From: Rhizobium sp. AAP43
GTDB lineage: Bacteria > Pseudomonadota > Alphaproteobacteria > Rhizobiales > Rhizobiaceae
Reading direction: 5' to 3'
NCBI RefSeq assembly: GCF_001296045.1
Contig: NZ_LJHS01000008.1
Span: 16,388 to 80,387, forward strand
DNA: 64,000 bases
In this document: one piece after another, positions 36,422-45,796 of the stretch
How the letters are laid out: each line of letters begins with the position of its first letter
How positions within the stretch are numbered: position 1 is the stretch's first letter
Made by a program: the position numbers and the translations under genes
The notes under the pieces: generated by a model
Database searches by the model: none
The model's input: only the letters and a program-made list of their open reading frames with translations
What the model was told of the DNA's origin: nothing

Positions 36422-37594
36422 ATGACAGAGTTGACACGCGAGATCGTACGCCAGGCCCTGACCGGTGTCCGGGGACCCGATCTCGACGGAAACATCGTCG
36501 ACCTCGGCATGGTGTCCGACATCTTCATTTCCGAAGGCAAGGTCTACTTCTCGATCAATGTGCCCGCAGACCGTGCCGATGCGCTGGAGCCGCTGCGTCA
36601 GGCGGCCGAGCGCACCGTCAAGGCGCTTGCCGGTGTCAAGGGTGCCGTGGTCAGCCTGACGGCCGAGCGAAAGCAGGGAAGTGCCGCGCCGCCGCGCCCG
36701 CAAGCCGCCCCTGCCGCCCACAGCCACGGGCATAGTCACGGCCACAGCCATGGTCCGGCACCGACGGGTCAGCCGGCCGGCCCGCGCGGCAAGGCAGGTG
36801 TTCCCGGTGTGGGCGCCATCATCGCGGTGGCCTCCGGCAAAGGCGGCGTCGGCAAGTCGACTACGGCCGTCAATCTTGCACTCGCCTTCAAGGCGAATGG
36901 CCTCAGCGTCGGCATTCTCGATGCCGATGTCTATGGCCCCTCCATGCCGCGCCTCCTCGGCATCACCGGCCGTCCGCAGCAGATCGAGAACCGCATCATC
37001 GTGCCCATGGAAAACTACGGCATCAAAGTGATGTCGATGGGCTTCCTCGTCGATGAAGGCACGGCGATGATCTGGCGCGGTCCGATGGTGCAGTCGGCGT
37101 TGATGCAGATGCTGCGGGAAGTCGCCTGGGGCGATCTCGACGTGCTCGTGGTCGACATGCCGCCGGGCACTGGCGATGCACAGTTGACCATGGCGCAGCA
37201 GGTGCCGCTGACCGGTGCCGTCATCGTCTCGACACCGCAGGATCTGGCGCTGATCGATGCGCGCAAGGGGCTGAACATGTTCAACAAGGTTGAGGTTCCG
37301 GTCCTCGGCATTGTTGAGAACATGAGCTATTTCATCGCCCCCGATACCGGCAACCGCTATGATATTTTCGGCCATGGTGGGGCAAAGACCGAAGCTGAGA
37401 CGATTGGCGTGCCCTTCCTCGGCGAGGTGCCGCTGACAATCTCGATCCGCGAAATGTCTGATGCCGGAACGCCCGTGGTGGCTGCCGAACCCGATGGGCC
37501 GCAGGCGCGCATCTACCGCGACATCGCCGAGAAGGTCTGGGATCAGGTGAAGACCCGTTCTGGTCGTGCGGCACCCTCAATCGTTTTTGAATAG
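36422..37594 (+). CDS. mrp: Mrp/ApbC-family P-loop ATPase, cysteine-free
   Basis: A 390-residue Mrp/NBP35-type ATPase normally used as an Fe-S cluster carrier. A DUF59/MIP18-like N-terminal domain (1-80) is followed by a His-Gly-rich linker (H100-H110, HSHGHSHGHSH), the deviant Walker A GKGGVGKSTT (139-148), and the VVDMPPGTGD motif. The Cys-x2-Cys pair that usually binds the bridging cluster is replaced (SYFIAPDTG, Ala306 and Thr309), and I find no cysteine in the whole protein. Cluster carriage by the known mechanism is doubtful; the His linker could bind metal. Confidence 0.9.
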   Translation: MTELTREIVRQALTGVRGPDLDGNIVDLGMVSDIFISEGKVYFSINVPADRADALEPLRQAAERTVKALAGVKGAVVSLTAERKQGSAAPPRPQAAPAAHSHGHSHGHSHGPAPTGQPAGPRGKAGVPGVGAIIAVASGKGGVGKSTTAVNLALAFKANGLSVGILDADVYGPSMPRLLGITGRPQQIENRIIVPMENYGIKVMSMGFLVDEGTAMIWRGPMVQSALMQMLREVAWGDLDVLVVDMPPGTGDAQLTMAQQVPLTGAVIVSTPQDLALIDARKGLNMFNKVEVPVLGIVENMSYFIAPDTGNRYDIFGHGGAKTEAETIGVPFLGEVPLTISIREMSDAGTPVVAAEPDGPQARIYRDIAEKVWDQVKTRSGRAAPSIVFE

Positions 37595-37893
37595 GAGCAA
37601 GGGCCGCCGCCCCCGAACGCAGAGGCGCAAGGAGGCGGCGGGTCGCGCAGGCCCGGCTTCTTGGGTCGGGGGCTTGGACGCTCACCAGCGCGAAACGATC
37701 ACCAACGACCATCGCGCCAGTCGATTCCGGACGCGTTGACCGAGATCAAGCTGTGGTTTCGGCCGGTCGCTTGACGGGTTCAGCCGTGCGGAGCCTGCAA
37801 TTCAGTCGTGCAAGATAAGACTTGGCAAGCGATGCCGGAGTGTGATTTGGTCCGCGCCATTGCCGGATACGGTGCGGACGAAGGTGATCATTC
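37595..37893. other. Intergenic region with GC-rich inverted repeats
   Basis: About 300 bases between mrp and corA. The first 90 bases contain complementary GC-rich blocks (CCGCCGCC near 37604 with GGCGGCGG near 37634, and CCCCCGA with TCGGGGG) that can fold, but have no T-run. I see no clear promoter and no M-box-like magnesium riboswitch. Confidence 0.4.
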
Positions 37894-38877
37894 TTGATCA
37901 GGGCCTACAGAAAAGACGGCAAAGCCGAAGTGATCGGCGTGGATCCGGCTTATGCTAAATTTACCGACGATATCGTCTGGATCGATCTGATCAGCCCGAG
38001 CCGCGAGGAGGAGCTGTTCGTCGAAGCGAGGCTGGGAATTCCCTTGCCGACGCGGGAGGAGCTCAAGGACATCGAGCCGTCGAGCCGCCTCTATGTCGAA
38101 AACGGTACGGTCTATATGGCTGGATCGCTGATCTATCGGGCCGAGACCGACTTGCCGTTGCTCACCGATATCGCCTTCATCCTGCATGAGGATCGGTTGA
38201 TCACCATTCGTTATGCGGAGCCAAAGTCCTTCGCCCTTTTCAGTGCGGGCCTGCTGCGCGGCAATGGCAATGGACATTGCCGTTCCGGTGCGACCCTGGC
38301 CTGCCGTCTGTTGGAAACGGTTGTCGATCGGACGGCCGAGGTGCTCGAAATGCTGGCGACACGCCTCGACGACTTGTCGATCACGGTGTTTGTCGACCGA
38401 AAGGCCGCCAAGCGGCGCCCACCGCACTTTCTCGAAGACAAGCTCCTGACCATCGCAAGGCATCACCAGCTGGTGAGCAAGGTCCGGGACAGTCTCGTCT
38501 CCCTCTCGCGCCTCGTCGCCTTCCTGCAAGCGCAGCCGGCCATCCGCCGCGATGAGGAAGCCGTCGAGCTCTGCTCCCTTCTGTCCCGAGACCTCAATTC
38601 GCTCGGCGAGCACGCGGCCTTTGTCGCCAACAACATCACTTTCATGCTGGATGCCTCGCTTGGTCTGATCAATGTCGAGCAGAACGCTATCATCAAGATC
38701 TTCTCGATCGCTTCCGTGGTCTTCTTGCCGCCGACGCTTGTTGCATCGATCTATGGAATGAACTTCCAGCTGATGCCGGAACTTCAGTGGCAGTTCGGTT
38801 ATCCACTGGCGCTGGTCGGCATGCTGGTGTCCGCCATTGTTCCCTTCCTGTTTTTCCGTTGGAAAGGCTGGCTCTGA
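37894..38877 (+). CDS. corA: CorA family magnesium transporter
   Basis: A 327-residue inner membrane channel. The long cytoplasmic N-terminal domain is followed by two C-terminal membrane helices with the signature YGMNF at the end of the first (VVFLPPTLVASIYGMNF) and a basic tail RWKGWL. It conducts Mg2+ and possibly Co2+/Ni2+. The start is probably TTG 37894 with AAGGTG upstream. It is followed 15 bases later by kup, a likely cation-transport operon. Confidence 0.92.
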   Translation: MIRAYRKDGKAEVIGVDPAYAKFTDDIVWIDLISPSREEELFVEARLGIPLPTREELKDIEPSSRLYVENGTVYMAGSLIYRAETDLPLLTDIAFILHEDRLITIRYAEPKSFALFSAGLLRGNGNGHCRSGATLACRLLETVVDRTAEVLEMLATRLDDLSITVFVDRKAAKRRPPHFLEDKLLTIARHHQLVSKVRDSLVSLSRLVAFLQAQPAIRRDEEAVELCSLLSRDLNSLGEHAAFVANNITFMLDASLGLINVEQNAIIKIFSIASVVFLPPTLVASIYGMNFQLMPELQWQFGYPLALVGMLVSAIVPFLFFRWKGWL

Positions 38878-38892
38878 AGAGCCTGAAGTCCC

Positions 38893-40794
38893 ATGCAGAC
38901 TGTCGAACATCAGGCCGATGCCGGCCCCAAGGACACCCGTGCCTTCCTGGCTCTCGCCCTCGGTTCCGTCGGCGTCGTCTATGGCGATATCGGAACGAGC
39001 CCGCTCTATGCCTTTCGCGAGGCGTTGAAGCCGATCGGCGTTGACGGCATCACGCGCGTTGAGGTCATCGGGCTCATCTCGCTGATGATCTGGTCACTGA
39101 CCATCATCGTTACCCTCAAATATGTGCTCTTCCTGCTGAGAGCCGACAATGACGGGGAGGGCGGCACGCTCTCGCTGCTGGCGCTTCTATCGAAGACGGC
39201 AAACGGGCACGGACCGATCCTGATGGTACTGGGCCTCATCGGTGCAGCCCTTTTCCTCGGCGATTCCATGATCACGCCAGCGCTTTCGGTCCTGTCGGCG
39301 GTCGAAGGGCTCAAGCTCGTGGCGCCGGATCTGGCCGATTTCATCGTCCCGATCTCACTGGCTATCCTGATTGGCCTTTTTGCCGTGCAGTCGCATGGAA
39401 CCGGCGCTGTCGCCCGCTTCTTCGGCCCGATCACCGCACTCTGGTTTATCGTCATGGCTGCAGGCGGCATCTATCATATCTTCGACGACGTCGGCATCTT
39501 CGCTGCCTTCAATCCCTGGTACGCGGCAAGCTTCATGCTGCGCGAGGGGTTTCTCGGCATCGTCGTTCTCGGTGCCGTCTTCCTGACGGTTACAGGGGCA
39601 GAAGCGCTCTATGCCGATCTCGGCCATTTTGGCCGAAAGCCGATCCAGTTGGCCTGGTTTGCCCTGGTCTTCCCGGCGCTGGTGCTGAACTATCTGGGGC
39701 AGGGCGCGCTCGTCCTTCACAATCCGGAGGCGATGTCCGATCCCTTCTTCCTGATGTTCCCCTCCTGGGCACTGCTGCCGATTGTCATCCTTGCGACCTT
39801 TGCCACGATCATCGCCAGTCAGGCCGTGATTACCGGGGCCTTCTCGCTGGTCCGCCAGGCCATCCATCTCGGCTTCCTGCCGCGCATGCGCATTCTGTTC
39901 ACCTCCGAGACGCAGACCGGACAGATCTATCTGCCCTCGGTCAACACGCTGCTGCTCGTTGGCGTCCTGGTGCTGGTCCTTGTGTTCGGAAGTTCAGAGG
40001 CGCTGGCAACCGCCTATGGCATCTCGGTCACGGGGGCGATGGTGGTGACCACCATTATGGCCTTCGAATTCGTCCGCAAGAATTGGGGCTGGAGCCTGTT
40101 GACCGCCTTGGTCGTGCTGATGCCGCTTCTCGCACTTGAACTTGTTTTCCTGGGGGCAAACCTCCTCAAGATCCAGGATGGCGGCTACATTCCCGTCCTG
40201 TTTGCTTTTGCCATCACCATCGTCATGTGGACGTGGCGCCGTGGAACGGCGATCCTGTTTGCCAAAACAAGACGGGACGACATTCCGCTCGATGCCTTCA
40301 TCGAGATGATCGAGAAGAAGGGCGAGCACGGCCCGGCCGCTGTCGCCGGTACCGCGATCTTTCTCACCAGCGATCCGACCCGGGCGCCGGCGGCGCTGAT
40401 GCACAATCTCAAGCACAACCACGTGCTGCACGAGCGCAACATCATCCTGACGATCCGGACCCTCGGGCGCCCGCGTGTCACGGAGGGCGAGCGCTTCGCC
40501 GTCGAGGAATTGTCCTCCCGCTTCTCGCGCGTCGAGATTCGCTTCGGTTTCATGGAGACCCAGAACGTCTCCAAGACACTCGCGACCTTGCGCCGCGGTG
40601 GCCTGAAGTTCGACATCATGTCGACCTCCTTCTATCTCGGCCGCCGCAAACTCGTGGCCGCTGCAGGCATGGGCATGCCCCACTGGCAGGACCGGCTCTA
40701 CATTGCCATGGCCGAAACGGCCGCCGATCCCTCCGATTACTTCCGTCTGCCAGCGAACCGAGTGATCGAACTCGGCTCGCATGTTGTGATCTAG
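38893..40794 (+). CDS. kup: Low-affinity potassium transporter Kup
   Basis: A 633-residue KUP/HAK/KT family potassium-proton symporter. The N-terminal [20 protein letters not shown] motif is the family hallmark; about 12 membrane segments follow up to residue 450, then a cytoplasmic C-terminal domain. The gene begins 15 bases after corA. The length matches rhizobial Kup. Confidence 0.96.
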   Translation: MQTVEHQADAGPKDTRAFLALALGSVGVVYGDIGTSPLYAFREALKPIGVDGITRVEVIGLISLMIWSLTIIVTLKYVLFLLRADNDGEGGTLSLLALLSKTANGHGPILMVLGLIGAALFLGDSMITPALSVLSAVEGLKLVAPDLADFIVPISLAILIGLFAVQSHGTGAVARFFGPITALWFIVMAAGGIYHIFDDVGIFAAFNPWYAASFMLREGFLGIVVLGAVFLTVTGAEALYADLGHFGRKPIQLAWFALVFPALVLNYLGQGALVLHNPEAMSDPFFLMFPSWALLPIVILATFATIIASQAVITGAFSLVRQAIHLGFLPRMRILFTSETQTGQIYLPSVNTLLLVGVLVLVLVFGSSEALATAYGISVTGAMVVTTIMAFEFVRKNWGWSLLTALVVLMPLLALELVFLGANLLKIQDGGYIPVLFAFAITIVMWTWRRGTAILFAKTRRDDIPLDAFIEMIEKKGEHGPAAVAGTAIFLTSDPTRAPAALMHNLKHNHVLHERNIILTIRTLGRPRVTEGERFAVEELSSRFSRVEIRFGFMETQNVSKTLATLRRGGLKFDIMSTSFYLGRRKLVAAAGMGMPHWQDRLYIAMAETAADPSDYFRLPANRVIELGSHVVI

Positions 40795-40881
40795 TTCACA
40801 CCACCATCGATGCGCCTGGCCGGTCGCCTTTGGTCGGCCATGTTCCTATGGCCAAACAGATCCGACACCGATCTCCGGCGG

Positions 40882-40906
40882 CGTTAACCAAGCATCAAGG
40901 TTAACG
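40882..40906. promoter_or_regulatory. Perfect inverted repeat before the cell wall hydrolase gene
   Basis: CGTTAACC (40882-40889), nine bases, GGTTAACG (40899-40906). It ends just before the GGGAG ribosome site and about ten bases before the TTG start. It could be an operator, or an RNA stem next to the ribosome site. Each arm contains TTAAC, as in a CtrA half-site, but the spacing is 13, not 7. Confidence 0.55.
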
Positions 40907-40915
40907 GGAGATAGT

Positions 40916-42142
40916 TTGTCGATAGTGTTCCTGTCTGTTTCGCGTCGATTGTGTCGGAGTATGGCTTTGCGTTCCCAGTCCCGCCGTTCGAAGAAGGTCC
41001 TGTCCCGCTTGGAGAACTGGACCTCTCCCCTGGTGTTCGGTCTCGCCTCTTGGCTCATTTTCCCATCCGTCGCAGCCCAGGCTGATCTGGCCGGGCTTCT
41101 GGCTGGCGCCGACCGCGGCGCGAGCAATTGGCGCATGGTTCTTACCTCCACGCCTGCCGGCTCGATCCACGAGGCGAAGCTTGCCTTCTCGGATGCCGAA
41201 GCGTCTGAAGCTCTGGCTGGCGGCGCGGGCGTCATCCTGCCAGATGGCCGCCGCATTGCATTTGATGGTGGCAAGGCCGCGGCCGATCCTTTGCCGGACG
41301 AGATGCGCGTCACCCGTGACATGAAGAAGGGCAGGGTGGTTGCCGTGCAGCAGATGCTGCCGCCGCGCGCCTTCTCAGCCGGTTCCATTCTGGAGCGCAC
41401 CAGTTTCTTGATGGAGCCGAAAACGCTGGAGCCATCCGCATTCGTCAAGGACAAGACCAAAACCAAGCCGGTCGAACTCGCCAGCTTCTACTTCAAGCGC
41501 GAGACGCCGAAGGCCGATCCGTCTCTGTCGCCAATGGTTGCCGAACTCGTCACCAATTCGACGCCAGACGTTCTGGCCACCGCTTACGCGCCGCCAGCAC
41601 CGGACTATGCCAGCGTTTCGCCTTTCAACTCGATCCTGGCGCCGGAAACCGAGACCAGCGGACGATTCATCCCGGACATCGACGCCAAGGATCACTCTTG
41701 GGCCGCCACGCCGCTGCCGCCTGATGTCTTCTCCGAAAAGGAGCAGAAGTGCCTCGCGCAAGGCATTTACTTCGAGGCGCGCGGGGAATCGGTGAAGGGC
41801 CAGGCCGCCGTCGCGCAGGTCATCCTCAACCGCGTGCGCAATCCGCATTATCCGAACACGATTTGCGGTGTGGTTTACCAGAATGAGGACCTGCGCAACC
41901 GCTGCCAGTTCTCTTTCGCCTGTGACCGCATTCCGGACATCGTCACCTCGCCACGCCACTGGCGCATGGCCAAGGAAATTGCCATGGCCGTCACGGCGGG
42001 CAAGATCTGGTTCAAGGATGTCGGCTCCGCCACGCACTACCATGCGACTTATGTCCATCCGAACTGGGCGCCAACGATGAAGCGCGTCGAAAAGATCGGT
42101 AAGCACATCTTCTATCGCACCTTCGGTGGCGGTTGGACCTGA
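40916..42142 (+). CDS. SleB-type cell wall hydrolase
   Basis: A 408-residue exported protein from TTG 40916 (GGGAG seven bases upstream) or 393 from ATG 40961. A basic N-terminus and a hydrophobic segment (LVFGLASWLIFPSVAAQA) act as signal peptide or anchor. The C-terminal Hydrolase_2 (SleB/CwlJ) domain begins near residue 275: CLAQGIYFEARGESVKGQAAVAQVILNRV with the catalytic Glu in EARGE, and four cysteines. It would cut glycan strands in peptidoglycan, a germination-type domain used in non-sporing alphaproteobacteria for growth or division. Confidence 0.88.
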   Translation: MSIVFLSVSRRLCRSMALRSQSRRSKKVLSRLENWTSPLVFGLASWLIFPSVAAQADLAGLLAGADRGASNWRMVLTSTPAGSIHEAKLAFSDAEASEALAGGAGVILPDGRRIAFDGGKAAADPLPDEMRVTRDMKKGRVVAVQQMLPPRAFSAGSILERTSFLMEPKTLEPSAFVKDKTKTKPVELASFYFKRETPKADPSLSPMVAELVTNSTPDVLATAYAPPAPDYASVSPFNSILAPETETSGRFIPDIDAKDHSWAATPLPPDVFSEKEQKCLAQGIYFEARGESVKGQAAVAQVILNRVRNPHYPNTICGVVYQNEDLRNRCQFSFACDRIPDIVTSPRHWRMAKEIAMAVTAGKIWFKDVGSATHYHATYVHPNWAPTMKRVEKIGKHIFYRTFGGGWT

Positions 42143-42525
42143 TAGAGACCAGCCACCAGCCTGGCGCGACTGCCGGAATGGGCAGCGTTGCCCGCCATGT
42201 TTGTCCATGCTGTGTGTAACGTCACGGGCATCGGCTTCCGAAGCGCCGCCATCCACGTCAATGTGGCAGATTCTGGTCGCCGCCCGCGGCCAAGTGACCC
42301 GTTTTGCCCTCCGTCATTTGTGTGAAAACGCCCGCAATGGCTTAAATCCATGATTTTGTTGGGTTAATTTGTGGTGAAACTTGCAGCCTCAATGCCTTGA
42401 CTATGCAGGGGCTCAAAATTATGGTGCGGCCGACTTCAAAGCGGGCCGGACGGGTTTTATTGCCGCCGTTTTTGCATTCGTTTCGGGCGCGATAGCGGCT
42501 CAGGGAAGGCGGAGCGGGGATAACC
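42143..42525. other. Intergenic region upstream of the ATP synthase operon
   Basis: About 380 bases. The left part is ordinary GC-rich spacer; no small gene is convincing. The right part holds the atp promoter (42397-42425). Confidence 0.5.
42397..42425 (+). promoter_or_regulatory. Promoter of the atpIBEF'F operon
   Basis: TTGACT (42397-42402), 17 bases, TATGGT (42420-42425). The -35 differs by one base from consensus. It lies about 100 bases before atpI, with no other gene between. Confidence 0.75.
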
Positions 42526-42888
42526 ATGACGGATAACCGGGAAGAAGGTCTGGAAGAGCGACGCAAACGACTGGCCGAACAACTCTCTGTCAGGGAGGAC
42601 AAGGTCAGGGACGAGGAACGGGCCGACATCAACGCCGACGAAACCCGCAAGGGCTACGGCATGGCGATGAAGATCTCGAGCGAGTTCATCTCTGCCATCA
42701 TCGTCGGCACGCTTTTGGGCTATCTTTTCGACCACTTTGTCGGCACATCGCCTTGGGGCATGATCGTCATGCTCTTGATTGGCTTCTGTGCTGGAGTGTT
42801 GAACGTCATGCGTGTCGTCGGGATCGTGGCATCGCCGCATCCGGCAGACCGCAAGATGGACCTGGAAGACAAGGGCAACGGTCGCTAA
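42526..42888 (+). CDS. atpI: AtpI/AtpZ-like ATP synthase assembly protein
   Basis: A 120-residue protein with a charged helical N-terminus (about 1-45) and two membrane helices (about 48-70 and 78-100) that precede the F0 genes, as in many alphaproteobacteria. AtpI is thought to help c-ring assembly or Mg2+ supply. It is the first gene of the operon. Confidence 0.9.
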   Translation: MTDNREEGLEERRKRLAEQLSVREDKVRDEERADINADETRKGYGMAMKISSEFISAIIVGTLLGYLFDHFVGTSPWGMIVMLLIGFCAGVLNVMRVVGIVASPHPADRKMDLEDKGNGR

Positions 42889-42946
42889 GGCGGCGGACCC
42901 GAGACGTAAAGTGACCGCTTCGGCGGCGAAATTGAAAGAGCAGAAC

Positions 42947-43696
42947 GTGTCAAACGATCCTACGCATCAGTTCCTGATCCAGAAGATTGTTCCGATCGAG
43001 ATCGGCGGGATCGATTTTTCGTTCACCAATGCCTCGCTGTTCATGGTTGCGACTGTCGCGGCCGCATCGGGTTTCCTTTACTTCTCGACCTCGAACCGTG
43101 GCCTGATTCCGACGCGCATGCAGTCGGTCGCCGAGATGGCCTATGAATTCATCGCCTCGATGCTGCGCGAAGGTGCTGGCTCCAAGGGCATGAAGTTCTT
43201 CCCCATGGTCTTCTCGCTGTTCATGTTCGTCCTGACGGCGAACCTGCTCGGCATGTTCCCCTACTTCTTCACGATCACCAGCCAGATCATCGTGACCTTT
43301 GCGCTGGCGCTCTTCGTCATCCTGACGGTCCTGGTCTACGGCTTCTATAAGCACGGACTGCACTTCCTCTCGATTTTTGCGCCGTCTGGCGTACCGGGCG
43401 CGCTTCTGCCGCTCGTGTCCGCGATCGAGGTTGTGTCCTTCCTGTCGCGTCCGATCAGCCTTTCGGTTCGTCTTTTCGCCAACATGCTGGCCGGTCACAT
43501 CACGCTGAAGGTCTTTGCCGGCTTCGTTGCCTCGATGAGCGCCATGGGTGCGATCGGCATCGGCGGCGCAATCCTGCCCCTCATCATGACGGTCGCCATG
43601 ACCGGTCTCGAATTTCTCGTTGCCTTCCTGCAAGCCTACGTCTTCGCGGTACTGACCTGCATGTACCTGAACGACGCCGTGCATGGTGGCCACTGA
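42947..43696 (+). CDS. atpB: ATP synthase F0 subunit a
   Basis: A 249-residue proton-channel subunit. The start is GTG 42947 ([20 protein letters not shown]), matching the rhizobial N-terminus; the upstream in-frame codons overlap atpI in another frame and are unlikely. The essential arginine is in [15 protein letters not shown], and the C-terminal [17 protein letters not shown] segment is typical. It forms the half-channels facing the c-ring. Confidence 0.95.
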   Translation: MSNDPTHQFLIQKIVPIEIGGIDFSFTNASLFMVATVAAASGFLYFSTSNRGLIPTRMQSVAEMAYEFIASMLREGAGSKGMKFFPMVFSLFMFVLTANLLGMFPYFFTITSQIIVTFALALFVILTVLVYGFYKHGLHFLSIFAPSGVPGALLPLVSAIEVVSFLSRPISLSVRLFANMLAGHITLKVFAGFVASMSAMGAIGIGGAILPLIMTVAMTGLEFLVAFLQAYVFAVLTCMYLNDAVHGGH

Positions 43697-43768
43697 GAAT
43701 AAAGTCGCTGGCCCCGGCTCGCCGGGTGTCATAAACAGCCGCAACAACCCATTCGAAGGAGTATCCAT

Positions 43769-43996
43769 ATGGAAGCGGAAGCAGCAAAGTACATCGGCGC
43801 GGGTCTCGCATGCCTCGGCATGGCTGGTACGTCCCTCGCTCTCGGCCGTATCTTCGGTGACTACCTGACCGGCGCACTGCGCAACCCGTCGGCTGCTGAC
43901 AGCCAGTTCGGCCGTCTGGTATTCGGCTTCGCCGTTACGGAAGCTCTGGGCATCTTCTCGCTGCTCATCGCTCTCCTTCTCCTGTTCGCCGTCTAA
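43769..43996 (+). CDS. atpE: ATP synthase F0 subunit c
   Basis: A 75-residue two-helix proteolipid. The polar loop is LRNP and the ion-binding Glu lies in the second helix (FAVTEALGIFSLLIALLLL). A proton-type binding site is likely. The gene is preceded by GAAGGAG. Confidence 0.98.
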   Translation: MEAEAAKYIGAGLACLGMAGTSLALGRIFGDYLTGALRNPSAADSQFGRLVFGFAVTEALGIFSLLIALLLLFAV

Positions 43997-44077
43997 TACC
44001 GGCTGGAGTTTGGGATCACGGCGCGCCGATGAGGCAGCCGTGATCTCGCGCATTTGAGCATACACCTGGAGGTGAGC

Positions 44078-44668
44078 ATGTTTGTGACCCCCGCCTATGC
44101 CGAGGAAACTCCGGCAGAAGGCCAGCTTCACACGGAAACCGGCGTAGCCAATGACGCGGCGCATGGTGGCGGTGTGTTCCCGCCTTTCGATACGTCGACC
44201 TACCCGTCGCAGCTTCTCTGGCTGGTGATCACGTTCGGCGTCTTCTACATGCTCATGCAGAAGGTTATCGTTCCCCGTGTCGGCGGCATTCTCGAAAACC
44301 GCCATGATCGGATTGCACAGGATCTCGATGAGGCATCGCGCCTCAAGACCGAGGCTGATGCCGCCATCGAAACCTACGAGCGCGAACTGACGACGGCCAA
44401 GGCGAAAGCCGGCCAGATCGCAGGTGCTGCCCGTGACGCCGCCAAGGCCAAGGCCGACGCTGAGCGCGCTGCGGTCGAAGCAGAGCTTGCAGCCAAGATT
44501 GCCGCTGCTGAAACCCGCATTGCCGAGATCAAGACAAAGGCCTTTGCGGAAGTCGACACGATTGCCATCGATACCGTCAGCACGATTGTCGAAAAGCTGA
44601 TTGGCACGAAGGCAACCGCAGCCGACATCAAGGCCGCCGTTTCCGGCGTTGCCAAGCAGGGAGCCTGA
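44078..44668 (+). CDS. ATP synthase F0 subunit b'
   Basis: A 196-residue peripheral-stalk subunit of the b' type (longer N-terminal leader, one membrane helix near residues 50-70, then a long coiled coil). The start is ATG 44078, after a near-perfect GGAGGTGAGC ribosome site; the TTG at 44054 is not needed. The N-terminal leader contains an AYA-like signal cleavage site, as in other rhizobial b'. Confidence 0.94.
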   Translation: MFVTPAYAEETPAEGQLHTETGVANDAAHGGGVFPPFDTSTYPSQLLWLVITFGVFYMLMQKVIVPRVGGILENRHDRIAQDLDEASRLKTEADAAIETYERELTTAKAKAGQIAGAARDAAKAKADAERAAVEAELAAKIAAAETRIAEIKTKAFAEVDTIAIDTVSTIVEKLIGTKATAADIKAAVSGVAKQGA

Positions 44669-44673
44669 GGTCC

Positions 44674-45153
44674 ATGGACGCAACATTTTTTGCCCTCGTT
44701 GGCCTCGTTCTCTTTCTTGCCCTGCTCGCCTATCTGAAGGTGCCGGGCATGATGGCGAAGAGCCTCGACGCCCGTGCCGACAAGATCCGTGACGAATTGG
44801 CAGAAGCCAAGCGTCTGCGCGAAGAGGCCCAGCATCTGCTGGCCGAATACCAGCGCAAGCGCAAGGAAGCTGAAGCCGAAGCCGCCGCCATCGTATCGGC
44901 TGCCGAGCGCGAAGCAGCATCCCTGACCGCTGAAGCCAAGCAGAAGACCGAGGAGTTCATTGCACGTCGCAACGCACTCTCCGAGCAGAAGATCAAGCAG
45001 GCAGAAAGCGAAGCGGTCAATGCCGTGCGCTCTGCGGCTGTTGATCTTGCAATTGCCGCTGCCGAGAAGGTTCTGGTCAAGAAGGCCGATGACGGCGTTC
45101 AGCAGGCCCTGTTCAACGCCTCCGTCAGTGAGGTAAAGTCCCGTCTGAACTGA
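44674..45153 (+). CDS. atpF: ATP synthase F0 subunit b
   Basis: A 159-residue stalk subunit: a short N-terminal membrane helix (ATFFALVGLVLFLALLAYL) and a long charged coiled coil. It begins five bases after b'. Two different b genes are typical of alphaproteobacteria and phototrophs. The F1 genes are not in this window, as usual for this group, where F0 and F1 are separate loci. Confidence 0.95.
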   Translation: MDATFFALVGLVLFLALLAYLKVPGMMAKSLDARADKIRDELAEAKRLREEAQHLLAEYQRKRKEAEAEAAAIVSAAEREAASLTAEAKQKTEEFIARRNALSEQKIKQAESEAVNAVRSAAVDLAIAAAEKVLVKKADDGVQQALFNASVSEVKSRLN

Positions 45154-45186
45154 GTTCGGACCAGGCTTCACACCGCAGAATTTGTG

Positions 45187-45224
45187 AAACGCCCCGATCG
45201 GTTCGCCCGGTCGGGGCGTTTTTC
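45187..45224 (+). terminator. Intrinsic terminator of the F0 operon
   Basis: ACGCCCCGA (45189-45197) pairs with TCGGGGCGT (45211-45219), with further inner pairs around a TTCG-containing loop, followed by TTTTT. It is 35 bases after the atpF stop. Confidence 0.92.
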
Positions 45225-45239
45225 ATTGGAGGATATTAT

Positions 45240-45728
45240 ATGTCTCAGCGCAGGCCTGTAATTTCGACGCTGCTTTTCGCCGGGGCTCTGCTCAGCAATG
45301 CGTCATCGCTATCTGCGACCGAAGAACTCGCCTGGCATGGCTGGAGCGGGGAGGGGGTTGCATCGCTTGTCTATGGTGTCGCCGAGAGCGACCACGTGGT
45401 TCTCTCTTTCTCCTGTGAGGGAAAGAATGGTCCGATCAACGTGGTCTATTCCCACGAACCGAAGTCCGCGAAGCCGGATCAGGCCTTTGACCTCACCCTG
45501 ACCGCCGGCAAGGCCGTGCGCATCATCGAGACCACCGGTTTCCGGCTCGAGATGGACGATCTCTTTATCCTCGAGGGCGCAATGGCGGCAGGTGGCGAGC
45601 GGGACTTGGGCGAACTGCTCTCGGCGGCCGACACGCTTTCGATCAGCGTCGAGGGCGATGTGACAGAGCTTCCCTTGGCAGGCGCCAAAGAGGCCGCGCA
45701 AAAGCTGATCGACACCTGCGGCACCTGA
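45240..45728 (+). CDS. Hypothetical secreted protein
   Basis: A 162-residue protein with a Sec signal peptide (hydrophobic STLLFAGALLSNASSLSA, cleaved near residue 27). The mature part is beta-rich and has two cysteines (FSCEGKNG and the C-terminal DTCGT) that may form a disulfide. I do not recognise a family. It starts 16 bases after the atp terminator T-run, so it probably has its own weak promoter or receives read-through. Confidence 0.75.
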   Translation: MSQRRPVISTLLFAGALLSNASSLSATEELAWHGWSGEGVASLVYGVAESDHVVLSFSCEGKNGPINVVYSHEPKSAKPDQAFDLTLTAGKAVRIIETTGFRLEMDDLFILEGAMAAGGERDLGELLSAADTLSISVEGDVTELPLAGAKEAAQKLIDTCGT

Positions 45729-45796
45729 GGTTTTCGCGCTGACGCCGAACGAGCGCTGGTGCTCCGCACTCGCTGCGAAATAGTGGCCGCCTGCGG

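Noticed and set aside
37595..37893. Possible magnesium riboswitch before corA
   Set aside because: I could not find the M-box core or a paired terminator before the start codon; only general GC-rich inverted repeats.
40817..40840. TGGCCG/CGGCCA inverted repeat after kup as a terminator
   Set aside because: A six-pair stem with a 12-base loop and no T-run; not enough to call.
42126..42353. 75-codon plus-strand open frame between the cell wall hydrolase and atpI
   Set aside because: It begins inside the hydrolase gene in another frame, has no ribosome site, and its Cys/Arg/Ser-rich sequence is not protein-like.
42950..44920. 656-codon open frame on the minus strand opposite atpB, atpE and atpF'
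   Set aside because: It runs antisense through several certain genes and has low-complexity, His/Arg-rich composition; a codon-bias artefact.
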